Below are positions 32,042 to 52,463 of a DNA stretch of 64,000 nt, piece by piece. How positions within the stretch are numbered: position 1 is the stretch's first letter; every line of letters begins with the position of its first letter. Position numbers and translations under genes: made by a program. The notes beneath the pieces are model-generated. The model searched no databases. It saw only the letters and a list, made by a program, of their open reading frames with translations, and had not been told where the DNA came from. The DNA is taken from contig NC_064034.1 in the NCBI RefSeq assembly GCF_932526225.1, positions 8,728,001 through 8,792,000 of the forward strand. The letters run 5' to 3'. The stretch comes from Nematostella vectensis. Taxonomy: Eukaryota > Cnidaria > Anthozoa > Actiniaria > Edwardsiidae.

Positions 32042-35000
32042 ATGCTACCATGTCAATCCCAACTAGAGCCGAAGATATCCCGAATAGAACCCTGTGCAAA
32101 ATGTTACCATCACTATTTTAATCGGCGCCAATATGAATACTGTAAAGTACACTGTATAGATGGGACCTATCAACTGCATACACAGGGGAGGCGTAAGAAA
32201 TAGGGGATGTGGAGGGGGAAGAGGGAGTAAGTGAGGAGGTCACGTCCGAAGAAGACATGAAAAAGAAGGGAAGGAAAGGCGTCAAATTTCCATTTTCCCG
32301 GTCTTTCGTTTTTCGCTGATCATGATTCCTGGTGATATCCCTACACCCTACTCGTGACAATAGGGCCAGGGCCGTAGTGAATCGCACCTTTTTGTTGTCT
32401 TCATTCCATATTAGAAGACAAATTGAGAAAATCTTATATCTAATACGCTAAGTAAAAAAGTATTAGGCATAAAAAAGGAGGACCTAGAAAACTAAAAACA
32501 ACACACGAATCACAATCCCTAGCTAATAGGATGTATCGGGAAAGGTTTCCACTTTCAAATGATCGGGCAAAGAGAAGCTCCAATTCAACCATTTTTCTTA
32601 GCGAGAGAAAGCACTCGCAAACGCACCATTTTGGAGCCCTCCACAGAGACCCAAGAAGTGTTTCTAACTCACAGCCAAAAGCACCATTGACGTCCAGAAC
32701 TTCGTGGTTTTCAAGAAAATTACAGTTAATGTTCAGGCGAAAAAAATAATATAAAGCACAATGTTGTCAGGATATCACTTTTTGAAGACTTTTGTTTGCG
32801 TCTTGCACGACACCAAGCGCACGCATTTTGTAAACAATCATTTCAAAGAGGTTTTAAAACACAGCAGGTCCTTCTTTAAAACAGCCACAATAATATCGAT
32901 TAAATAAGTACTTAAATATTAGATTAAACTATAGAATAAAAAATGATTAAGTATAAACCACTTTCAACTTCCATTTATTGTTAGATTCAGTTCTGATGTC
33001 CTGTCGGTCCATGTTTTCTTCGTAAATATGACAAATCTTATCCGACATAAAGCCACATACCTTCGTTTCACATTTCACAGAAAATAGAATGGAACCCACC
33101 ACCAAAAATTCCACCAAGACCGGGCCGATGAAGCAAGGATTGGATTCGTGCTTTTCAATGCCAATACAAACCGGTGTTTGAAAAACTTGCATTTGACTGT
33201 CGACGTGCTTACTCGCACGAATTTCCCGCCAAACACACAGAACAAAGGGCACCCAATAAGGCAGAGAGAAAAGTGAAGGAAATATTTTGGACGTAGTTTT
33301 TTTTATAGCTAGCATGTTTAATGTCTTTAATTTATAATTTAAGATAATTTATAATGAAACTTGATATATTGAAATTCGGTAGCACTGTTATATTGGTTTA
33401 TTTCCAATATGATAAAATATCCTATGCTTAAGTTTTGGTAAAACATTTTTTAAATCGATTTTATATGATTATGATGTAACGTTTTTTTTTCATATCAAAT
33501 AGTGGCTCTAATGTCTTTTATGAATTATAAACGTGAATGTTTCACGGGTACCCACTAGTATTGAAATATTGGGATAACCATCTAAATACAAAGTTTCCAA
33601 CTTTATTTTGAAAAATCAATGAAAATATCGCAGTATCATGTGCAAATCAGCTGATGGAATAATGGATGCTTAAAGCGCACTAGAAATTTTGGCTGGTATA
33701 ACAAAATGGCGGCCTAGACTTTTTATCTGTTTATCAAGCTTTTTTCCTTGTTTTGGATTGCCAATGCAAAGCACATCCAGAAGACTTAGTCTTAGTTAAT
33801 TCAACATTTGGTCAACATATAGAAAAAGTAACTCTCTTAACAATATGAACGTTTTTGTTTCTATGGAAAAACATTGTGTACTACAAAAAATTTTACCATG
33901 AGAACTTAGAACCCCCTGAGATTGATTTTCGTGTGGGGCTTTTTCATGATAACTACGGAAAAAGCTAAGATAGAAAATAATATATTTGATATCAAGTTTT
34001 GATAAATAAAACTCTGTTTATATCTCACTAATTTACCGAGAACACCAAGAAATCATTTTGTCTGATGTTGTAGACATGATGGCTGGGTCATGCTAGGAGA
34101 GAAACGCGCATCTTGGTGCGACACAGTGAGACACAGCGGGTACTCGCGACAATAAGACTCGCTCGGCCTGTTACTAGCCACTTAGGGCTCACGAGGAGGC
34201 AAACCAGCGCCGCAGGGGGAGGTCCACAAGGGCCGCGCGCTGCTATCTCGATGACCGCGAATAATTAGTCCCTCCTTCACCTATTTCCGCAGATATGCGC
34301 CCCGCTTGGTGAACTATGTAAAATCTGGATTACATTATTGTCAATTATTGTCAGTGAATAATCAAAGTTTTCGAAAAATAAAACTTGGTAAGCACGATGT
34401 ATAGATAGAATTATGAGTTGCGCACGTCAGTTTTCATTATTTAGTAGCTGCTTTATAACATGAGTTTGTTTGGCAGTCACTTGTATCGATGTGAGATGTT
34501 GAACATAAATTGGGGTGTTTCATCATAACTGATTGTTTGGTTTTCATCCTGTAGTTTTGACGCCTAAACACAGAGCTGATGTTTTGCGTGGATTAGGACG
34601 TGTTTCTCTAACAGGCCTCCTAGGGATCTCAGCACATGCATGATTCATCGCGCATAAGCTGCTCCACGGGTCGGCGGACTGAGGTAGCCGTGTCCCGCCT
34701 GGTTGTGTTTTGTAAATAAATCCGGTAAACTAAATATGGCGGCCACCAACACAAGATTTCCCTAAATCGAAATTGAATTGCATTCCCTTGATCTATGCAG
34801 CAATCTAATAAAATGTCAAAAAAAGTCTCTCTTCCTTAAAAAATAGAAAAAAAGCCATCCACAGACAATGTACTGGCGCTAAAAAAAAGGAATAATGGTA
34901 ACGTTGATTTTTCAACAAGCTCTTTCCTATTTTCCAGAAGGGAGAATAGTAGTATTTTAATTGCGAACAGTTAAAGAGAAAATGGAGCTCTTAAAAGCCA

Positions 35001-36495
35001 TAAGGCTAAAAACAGTTTACGCGAAACCTAAGCAAAAGTAACAGGCTTAGTAACATGTTTTTGATGAGAAATAAGGATACCGTTATACAATCCACTAGCG
35101 ACAATTCCGAAAAGCATTTTTGATTGAATGGTTTTTCCCAAATTTACTGTTATGCTTCACATCAAAGGCTGAGAGAAGGAGCTCCCGCACATCTGCCTGG
35201 AAGAGAAGACATTTTCTTTTGAATTTTTGTTTTTAACCTTTTTTTTATTTTGCAAGATTTGTTAAAATCAAAAGCCGCTACTAAAGATGTTTTACTTGAT
35301 CATTTCCTAATTAAATGCACTACAATACGTGACAAGAAGTGTTAAACAAACAACAGAAGGTTTGGAGGCATTGTGATAGAAAAGCTGAGTGTTCAGTGGG
35401 AGGCTTTGGAGATGGCGCTGCATCCCGCTGACTTGACGCTAATGCATGCTGGGAACGGACGTTAATCTTTTTAACAGATATACTTCGGTTCGCGCATAAA
35501 TGGCCCATTTAATTGTCTGCTTGATCTCAAATTTGCCTAAAATCCCAATGACTCTTTGCTGTAGGGCGGTTCCCACCATTGTGAAAAAACAATGACAAAG
35601 AGTCTTCAGATTCGCCATCTGTTAGTGTTATATATCCCTTGAGGCTATGAGTACTCTCTAAATATTAATACGTTGGCTGTAAACGGATCAAGTACTGTTC
35701 TTGGGGGTAACAGCAACTTAGGGATAATTTAGCAATACCTTTAAAGACCCCTATATGATAGTGGTCACCAAGGCATCAAACTATTCGGATTCTGTTTGCA
35801 TTAGAAGAACTACAAGCCCCTCCCACTGTTTGAAAGTGACTTGCTACGTGATTTAATTAAGGATTCCCTCACCGGAGTCCAGGGAACAAGCCCAACGGCC
35901 ACTGGGCGCCTGTACCCGCAACTCAGTAGAAACAGCGCGCTAGAAACAGCCCATATAAACCATACAAAGCACCACAGGGTTCCCAAAGAACTGTCAGTTG
36001 GTCTTTCCACCCGGTAAATGGATTGAATAAAGCAAAAGTGTAAACTAAGCATATTAAATCTAAGGTGGGGAATACGATCAACATTCACACCCTGTTGCGT
36101 TTTATTTATTTGAACATGAAATACTGGAGTTTAAAATTGGCATGGGGTCAACTTTAATATGATTTTTCCCATTCTTTTGATATCCGCCTAACCCTCCTGT
36201 TGCTCTAGGTAGGGTTTCTCAGTCCATTTGTTTGTCCTTGTTTTAACTAAGCCATACGCTGCAGCTGGCAGCTCTAACCAATTCGGTTTGCAGTGCCGTG
36301 CGTGCTAGTGGACCCAGCGCTTTCTTTTTTACCGCCAAACTGTCACGCCCGGCCGGAGAGTGCCCGCAAATTCTTCAAGCATGAAGCCCGCACGTTCGAA
36401 GTGAGAAGTCGACTAAGTACAAGTCTATTTCTTTAGCGTTTGATATGCCCTTTCCTTTTAAACGCACGGGAGCATTTTAGCCCGCAAAGCTGCAA
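32042..36495. other. Intergenic region, no gene recognised
   Basis: AT-rich sequence without splice-compatible coding exons that I could recognise. A 122-codon minus-strand frame at 32947-33315 has no known motif. A more G/C-rich patch (about 34080-34310) and ATGGCGGC motifs at 33705 and 34735 resemble promoter sequence but lead into immediate stops. Confidence 0.4.
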
Positions 36496-36745
36496 ACCAT
36501 GCCTTGGATGTGTCCAGAAAAGAAAAACTGACTGAAACACAGGCTGATATTTCTGCAAACCATGCCATGGATGTGTCCAGAAAAGAAAAACTGACTGAAA
36601 CACAGGCTGATATTTCTGCAAACCATGTGTCCAGAAAAGAAAAACTGACTGAAACACAGGCTGATATTTCTGCAAACCATACCTTGGATGTGTCCAGAAA
36701 AGAAAAACTGACTGAAACACAGGCTGATATTTCTGATATTTTGTG
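36496..36745. repeat. Four-copy 63-bp tandem repeat
   Basis: ATGTGTCCAG recurs at 36508, 36571, 36625 and 36688, giving periods of 63, 54 and 63 bp; the 54 arises from a 9-bp deletion. All lengths are multiples of nine, so frames remain open on both strands (106 codons plus, 148 codons minus). It lies 3' of the ZSWIM gene. Confidence 0.9.
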
Positions 36746-37134
36746 TTCAGGTGCACGGGAACCCCTTTTGGAACCGCTTCCTTTACAGAGACCCGACTTC
36801 TGGTCCCTAGGGAGGGAGGGGTAGGGAAGTACGGTAAGGTACTAGGGGACAGGTTTGGGAGAAACAGATGAGCAACCAAAATTCAAAATGATTTAATATT
36901 TTAATTATATATATCTATTAAAATTATTTTCTCTTTGAACCACATCAATTTACACTTAAAACGACCAAGAGGACAGGTGATGAAATAATATAAAAAAGGT
37001 ACACCGTTTTGACATAGAAAAAAACATAACAAATAAAGCATTATTTGTAATAATAATAATATTATAATAATGTATCATTTTAGTTCCCGACATCAGGAAA
37101 TTGAAATAAATAAATAATATGAGACCTATTTAAT

Positions 37135-45050
<7,916 letters not shown>

Positions 45051-48000
45051 ATATCAGTCGTTACGAGTACTATCACCCCGGGAGGTGAGAATCGTGCGAC
45101 GTAGGGGGATCCAAATCCAACCAACCAGTCAAAATATCTCTACAGCTACACGCTTCACAGAATACTTTTACTCTGAGTCAAGAGCAGAGCTGCTCGAGGC
45201 CCTAGAAAGAGTAGAGAAACATAAAAAAGTCAAAGAAACTTGCACTGCACGCGTTTCTGTTGAGAGTATTGTTTCGACAGCGGGTTTGACCAACACATGG
45301 ATTCTCCCTACCTAAAATGACAGCTGGAGGTCAGTTGAAGCTCTCCGGGGAATAAAGCAGTCTCCGCTCTTATTGCCGTTTGGAAATCAGCTGGGACTCG
45401 CAGATCTCGGCAATGCGTTCAAATTTCGGACCTTCAGCCAAAATCTCCTTAAATCCGACTCGAGTATTTAAGACCACGGCAAGTAATCTGACAGTGAACG
45501 AAAAATAGTAAGATTTACTTAAAGATTGGTTAGGCTTTGTGATGGGATTGAGCTGACATGGTAGCAAAGATAAACTAGTCGCACTGGCGACATCATGTCT
45601 GGCTCCTACGGCACACGGGGTTCTTCGGTTTCTTGATTGACGGGTCGCTATTATAAACGCTATAATTAAATTACTAGAAAATACACGGAGATGCTTACGT
45701 CACTCAATAGGCGGGCAGTGACGAGTCATCGCACCACTCGGAAGTCGGTATCACGACTCGCTCTTTCGAAACGTTCCGAATTTCCCTGCTTTGGAGGCCT
45801 ATAGATATAGTTACAGGGCAGGAAAAAGTTTTTAGATCTGTTGGGCATATGTTGTTGGACTAGATTAGTTTTTCTTTTAGACAACAACAAGCTGGTGTAG
45901 ATTTTTCATTCCATATTCACGCTCCGGGAGATAGTTCACGCACTCGTGTTGCCGACATTCTGGCGCCAGTCTCACAATGGACCATCGCCATATGCATTTC
46001 AAATTTTAATAACACAGCGAGAACAGTGTTGTGAGTCAGTGTTTGTTTATTAGCTGTTTTACCCCCTCAGACAAGCCAAATTGAACTCCTACGGTTCACC
46101 AAAGCTAATTCTTAATAGATATCGTAAGCGAATGTGGCGCTCTTTCTCGGCCAAAATAGCCAAATTACGAACCGGAAGTAGGGAATATTCACAGGCCCAG
46201 TCCCCAGCGAATTCAGCGGCCACGCGGGGAGCCCAGTGTTATTGTCCGTCGCAGACATGCTGTCGCCAAACACAATAGCGTGTACTCATGGCGAGTGAGT
46301 GTCCCCTAGATAGCTTTCTACCGATTTAGAGGTGTTTTGCGTATTTGTGGAGGCATGATAGTGGTGGTTTGGCTACCCCGCGATGCCGACTAGGACCAAG
46401 TCATTTGTACCGAAAACAGAGCAGCGAATTACAAGAGGCAGCGTTTAGTCGGGCGCCAGTCTGACTGGGTTTGCATCGCGATGGTCGAATCGACAAACGC
46501 TGGTTTGTGTACACGGCAGATAAGAACCACTCGAACCCGACAACTCGTGTTTATTCACAGCTTCTGAAAGCCATCAGCGAAAGAAGTACACCTTCAATCT
46601 TTCAAAGAACACTCCAAATCTTCCGAGTTTCAAAAAAATTCTAACCAAGAGTGCTTTGAGATGTGAATTATTGAACAAAACTGTTTAAGCTTTTTTAAAG
46701 TATCAAAGAAGTTGTGTCTAAGCTACGTTATTTTCCTTAAAATTACTCAAAATTTTAAAAATACGTTCAAATTTCTATCTTTGAATAAAAACTGTGAATT
46801 AAATAGGAAGCATTCCTCATCTCGCATATTCAACTTTTAACATGCATAACTATCAGACGAGTGTTTCTAGCAAATCTTTCTTGGCAAACTTATATTGACA
46901 TAGGGCATACTAGGCAGCTGGTGGGCTTTTTCATAAAACTCTCAATTTACAAGCGAATTCATTTGTTTGCTGTATTGGTGTCAAAACCTTGTGAAATTAC
47001 GAAAATGGGTTGGCTAAGTTTCCGCCAATATAAAGTGTTCGTCAGCTCGAGATTTTACCCTAAATGGATGCCAATATGCAAGGCAAACATTAAAAAATTA
47101 TTGCTCTTGTTATTCCTCGTAGGCTTCCTTTTCTCGGCTTGTGATTGTAAAAAAAGCCATTAGTATTTTTTTCTTTCTTTGACACAACAAACAACATGAA
47201 CTTTTTTCGATTAATATCTCGCATTTAAAAGTCACAATAAAATTGGCCTTTATTCTTACTTTGTAATCGCCTTAACGGGCACTTCAGCTGGCCCTGGTCC
47301 GCTTGAAGTCCCCCGGATTGAAAATTAAATACTTTCTAGCGGCGAGCATCACAAAACAAACGCAATATATTCTTATATACGTACCAATATAATCCACACG
47401 CTAGCAGAAGTGGTCAAGCGGAGATCTAGAGAAACACCAAGTAATTTGTGAATCCGGTACAGAATGAAGCGCAAAACCAGTGTTTCATACAATTGTAAAG
47501 GCTTAAAAAAGCTCTTAGAAACAGCTCGTTTGCACTTGTTCAAATCCCTTTCCGGGCTAGATTACATTTTGTGCAAATTACATTCAACATTTGAGAAGTC
47601 AAACCATAATGAAATTGGAAACGATAGAGGGTGAGGCTTGGGATTATTTACCTAAACCTTTTTGACACGAGGCTCTCTTGCTTGCCTTTCGGAAGTCTGA
47701 AAGTCAAGCTCACACAAGGGAAACTGTAGCGGATTTTTTTCCACCGAAAAGTCGACTGATTGTGCTATAACAAAGAACAACATCAATAGACGGTCACTCA
47801 AGGTTGCGAACCTTTCCATAGCGAAAGTAAAAACCTATGCATTATTCGGTCACGAGTCTGACACTGGCAAGTATGATGGGGGACTCAATTCTGAATAGAA
47901 AAGTATATACACTTTTAACTTTTGCATCTATCTAGGTTTCTCTTCGACGCATCAACACCCCCAAATGTATAACTTCTATTAAAATACAACCGTCCTGGTA

Positions 48001-51000
48001 TGCATTTTCTGAATTGTCCCATATATTAATATACTCCAATACAGTAATCCGGAGATATCAGTTATGCCTGATTTAAAATCATACTTGTCTGAACAAAAAA
48101 TCATATCTTATCTTTTTCATATACGAATACAAATATACAATAAAAACCTTTTCCTTAAGATAAACGATTTCTGTAACTCAGAATTTCAAAACTCAGAATT
48201 TTTTTCTTAAAGAGGGGGCGTCGTAGGAATGTTAAACAACGAAAAAACTCCTGCGGTTACAATGAATTTGAATCCACAACACCGCCTTGTAATACTTCAA
48301 TTGTTCATTTTATTTCCAAACGTTATCTTATGTAGTTTTGCGCGTGCTTTATTTTGGTATAACCCAACCTTGAAATTTTTCAGGCTAGGAATATTTACCA
48401 GCCTTTTTGAAACTTTGGGAATGGAATTAGTACCTTTTTCCTGAGCTATGCAACGAGTGTGGTAAAAACCTGGATCAAACAGGAAAGTATGTATGGAAAT
48501 ATGGCACTTCTGCCATATCTCGTGTAAATATTAATAACAAGTGAACAGGAAGGTCCCATGTGAGGATAGGGGAAAAACAAATGGCAAAGTGAACGCCATA
48601 TTCAAGAGCATGATCTCTTTTTGAGCCGATGACATATCCCTAGAAAAAAGACTCACTGTAATTGCGTTTATCATCAAGGCTGGGGCAACTACACCAACCA
48701 TCAGCTCTTAAACCAACACAAAGCTTTATTACAGGGATGGATTTGCCCAAACAAAGATTGCTCTATACATCCTGAAATGAAACATGGATAGACATCCATC
48801 CAGCAGTTTTTAAAACCTGACGGTTAAAGGAGCCCAGGAACATTTTATTTCTATATTTTTTATATTTTAAAGGCAAATTTCTCCTGCGCAAAAGACTAAG
48901 TCGTCAGATAGTAAACCAATATTTATAGACAGGAAAAAGAATGCGATAATTATTTTCCGTCGATTTAGCACAACTTACCTTTTTTACAAAAAGATTATTT
49001 GTTATGGCCTTTTTGGCATGTTTTATGTACTTCCTTTCATCTAATGTATAAAACAAGATCGGGATTTCGTACGTATGTGCTCTGCAGGCGTTTTTCTATA
49101 AGATGCAAATGTATTCCACCAAGGGTCAACGATATAACAATTATCGTCTAACATTAGTGACAGACCTGTCGCCTGATTAATGTCTTCTTGTGCTTTTTAG
49201 CATGATTAAACGGCCCCTCGGCACACGCCCCCCAACTTAGAAAAAGGCGCGAAAAACTTCACACATTCACAGCTACGTGACAATAATGCTAGGATGGATT
49301 GAGTGTTTGTTGATTATACCACTGCAAAGATTTGGAATGGAATTCGGGAGGAAAGCCATTATTCTTGTCATTTTCCTTTCGAATAGATATTTAAATATTT
49401 ATTTATGCCATTTAATCAGCAAGTCCACACAACACCCCACGCGGTTGTTATTATTTGCTTAACTTCTATGTCCAACACGTCCCCAGCGAACCACTTGAGC
49501 CTTTCCTTTTGTTCCGTGCGGTGAAAACATGGGGGCCTGTTTGCTGGTGATTTATAAAAGATTTCCTTAAGGCTCCTGTGAGACTTTGAATGAGCGCAGG
49601 AGCCCGACATGTTGTCAAATTTCATTCACGATGTCCACTGTGCGTCCTTTGGCAGCGATAGATCTACTGACTCAGCACCGAGAACGTGTGACACATCGCG
49701 TAGGGCACTCACACAGCGAAAAGGAAATGTTTACATTTAAGCTAAGCCAATAAATGATTTTAAGGGTGTGTTACTATTAAATTGTGTTTTAAAAGTTTCT
49801 CCCTGGGAGCGAGAAAGTGGTCGCGCAGGACAGCGAGAGCCCAGACATTATGGCGGCTGGGAAATCGCACAGCGACGCCAAAATAGCGCAGAGCTGTGAG
49901 AAGATTGGACAAGAAGAAAGATCAAGGATAAACTATTTTCAATATTTCCGGAGCAGTAGACTATAGGTCTGCTTCACGTACTTAGCAAGAACCCTCCGGA
50001 GCGAAATGGAAAAATCTCTTCTGATCAAGAGTTTATTTATATTCAGATAAAAATAAGCAAATAGTTCTGTTATTTTATCGACCAACGCGAGTCTGGGAGC
50101 TTTTCCTATGTGTGTAATTTGTATGTTTATCCTGTCTATGGTTTAGGGCTAGCCCAAAATTTACTAAACTATTAGTCAACTGAAACTGAATTGGCCAGCT
50201 TACCGAACAAACCAAGTTAGTAAGATCACGTATGATTTTGAAAATTAAATAAAATTTCATTCCACCCACGTTTATTTGAGCCCTGATATTGAATTTTTCA
50301 AATCCCAAATTAAATAGTTTAGTCACTTGAAATGAAAAAGATTCGATTTGGAACTATTTAACGTTTCAAACACTACCGCACCGGAAAGACCACTCGCGGA
50401 ATGATACCTTACACGGTTACACTGAAAATGACTGAAATAGCAAAAATTCAGCAATTCAAGATAAACAATCTATAAATGGATACTATATATTTAGTTAAGA
50501 GAAATCTGAATAGTCGTATATAATACCTCCGGTTTTAAATGGGATAACTGATCTCTTTTTAGACTTTTTACGTACAAAAAAAAGCATTAGTGACCTAAAG
50601 TATGTTTGGAATTCTCGAATAACTTAAACAGAATTCTTAACGTTATTGTTCAATGATGCTTCTATTCTATATACCTTACAACACGATGGAGGGATTATTA
50701 CAGTTGTTACCCCCCTGTGATATACATTAAATCGAAGCACGTCCACTGCTCTAATAACGTATTGCAGGTCCACTGGGGGCACGTCCCCCCTACCCTCCCC
50801 CCTCCCAACTCAATATTCAACAAAAATATTAGGAAATGATTAGGGCTTGGCTTTCTCCAATATTTTCTTGATGTTCCGGTGATCTCCCCACCCCCACCCC
50901 CAGGCTACAGGCTTATACAGAGGCTATGTTTACACGGTACCGTCCGCTCAATAATTCGTACGGTTACGCGTACGGTTTACACGGGACAACCCTAACCGTA

Positions 51001-52069
51001 CGAAAAAAGAGGCGGCTTCCGTACGAAAATTCGTACGGCAAATTCGAGGACGAATTTTCGACCGGATGAATTATCGAACCGCCTTGAGCCGTGTAAACAC
51101 CACAAACGGACGAATTTTCGTACGCTATCGATGATTTTTGGCGCGGTGGCATAGCTGCCTGGCTGCTCAGTAGATAAACAACCTCGGTGGGGGCCGCAGT
51201 TTTTTGTGTTATTTTCATCTCCAAATGATACCAATACTGCTTGGAATGCTACTAAATGTTGTTGCAATGATGAGCAACATTATCGTGTCGTTGTTGCAGA
51301 GAATGTGGCTTATCAGGCCAATAAACGAAGGGTTTTCAGGCAGTTTTCATGCAACAACACCGAAAAAACACCGCGGTGAAAAAGAAGAAACAAACAAAAA
51401 AAAGTTTTGGGTAAGACCTATCATGGTTTCTCTTTGGTGGAAAAACTTGGTAAAGAGTAGCTGCTGTTTGGAGAAACCGCTGACCAAATGTGAACTTAGG
51501 CCGGTTCAACTGGCACCGTGTAGACGGTGCGAAAAATTCGTACGGTTCCGTATTAACACCACGCACGGTACGAATTATTAAGCGGATGGGAACTTGTCCG
51601 GTACCGTGTAAACATAGCCAGAGATCGACTAATTCGAACCTGTATATGATCAGGTAGCCCAGGCTCTTGTTACTTTATGCAAGTATTCTCCCATAAAAAG
51701 TAATAAATTCCATCCAACGTGATGTAGTACTTCTAGCCGTCTATTATTTTCACGTTAAAGCGATTTAGAGGGCACCTGGGGCCGCTTTAGCGCTGTTCGG
51801 TGAAATTTGAGGAAATCAAAATTCTGCGGTAATCGAAGAAAAAATTATAGCGGCGAGCATCACAAAACATTTAAGCTAAAAAATAAAAATAAAAACATAC
51901 ATGAAAGGCACTGTTAACTAAACTATATTTGTTCGTTTAGTGAGAATTTCACGAAATGTGCGCACATATAAGAACCTGCGCACATAAAAAGAAACTACGC
52001 AAACATTTACAGGAACAAGGACAAATAGGACCGACTTGAAAATTAGTCCTAGGTAACAACAGAATACTG
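45051..52069. other. 7-kb region without recognised genes
   Basis: Region between the ZSWIM 5' end and the end of the GPX-type gene. Frames such as 45085-45315, 46861-47163 and 48229-48444 (65-100 codons) show no known motif and are probably chance. One TIR transposon lies at 50923-51618. AGCGGCGAGCATCACAAAAC occurs at about 47338 and 51850, a short shared word of unknown meaning. Confidence 0.4.
50923..51618. mobile_element. 696-bp TIR transposon with CAGAG target duplication
   Basis: The left end GCTATGTTTACACGGTACCG is mirrored at the right end by CCGGTACCGTGTAAACATAGC. Inside the ends, AATAATTCGTACGGT / ACGGTACGAATTATTAAGCG also pair. The direct repeat CAGAG flanks the element at 50918-50922 and 51619-51623. 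The interior (overlapping frames of up to 125 codons) shows no transposase motif, so it is non-autonomous. TIRs rich in TTCGTACG pieces give subterminal repeats. Superfamily unassigned. Confidence 0.85.
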
Positions 52070-52075
52070 TTTATT
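52070..52075 (-). terminator. Polyadenylation signal of the PH-GPX gene
   Basis: AATAAA on the minus strand, about 390 nt past the stop codon and about 190 nt past the candidate SECIS. This places the SECIS inside the 3'UTR. Confidence 0.6.
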
Positions 52076-52265
52076 AATCAAACAAGGCTTGGCGCATTCG
52101 CATAGCAAATATCACGTACAGAAACATGAACATAGATCAAGGCAGAATGAAGATATATAAAATCAAATTTACTATTTCATAAAATCATTTAGATCATGTC
52201 TCCAGGTCAACACGGCCAATATCACACATACTTCCCAATATTTCAATTCTGTCAAGTCTTCCCGT

Positions 52266-52329
52266 CCTGCACTTATCCAACATATCTTTCCGTGATTTAC
52301 GGTTTTCAGATAGTCTTCATAAAACAAGG
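52266..52329 (-). ncRNA. Candidate SECIS element (type 2) in the GPX 3'UTR
   Basis: On the minus strand, 135 nt after the stop: ATGA (52320-52317), an 8-bp helix GAC.UAUCU / AGAUA(U)GUU with one bulged U, an A-rich bulge (GAAAA), a mini-stem CCGT/ACGG with a 5-nt loop, and GGAT (52278-52275) as the 3' quartet. UGAA/GGAU gives the U.U, G.A, A.G non-canonical core pairs. The spacing from UGA to AA is 10 nt. A lower helix (CCU/AGG, UUU/AAG) is possible. This matches the eukaryotic SECIS layout, worked out by hand. Confidence 0.6.
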
Positions 52330-52463
52330 AACACATCCAAAGAAGGAATATTGGTCAACCTGTGTAGATCAGTGACCGCGCTATCCTGGACCGAGTATAT
52401 CTATTCGTCTCTAGTCTAACATCGGGACAGAATTCAAACATGGACTACCTATTTTGCACTTTG

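Noticed and set aside
31724-32099. Tyr-Ile repeat ORFs
   Set aside because: Translation of a TA microsatellite.
32947-33315. 122-codon minus-strand ORF
   Set aside because: No recognisable motif, AT-rich surroundings and no splice-linked partner; probably chance.
46861-47163. 100-codon plus-strand ORF with a hydrophobic end
   Set aside because: No family resemblance, no promoter or splice context; kept only as part of the unassigned region.
49250-49700. Minus-strand 69-codon ORF as a gene
   Set aside because: No motif, no splice partner, and codon content like the surrounding non-coding DNA.
52290-52312. Alternative SECIS using CTGA...AGAT around the CCGT/ACGG stem
   Set aside because: The helix between the quartets would be only about 4-6 bp, far too short; the longer ATGA...GGAT fold fits better.
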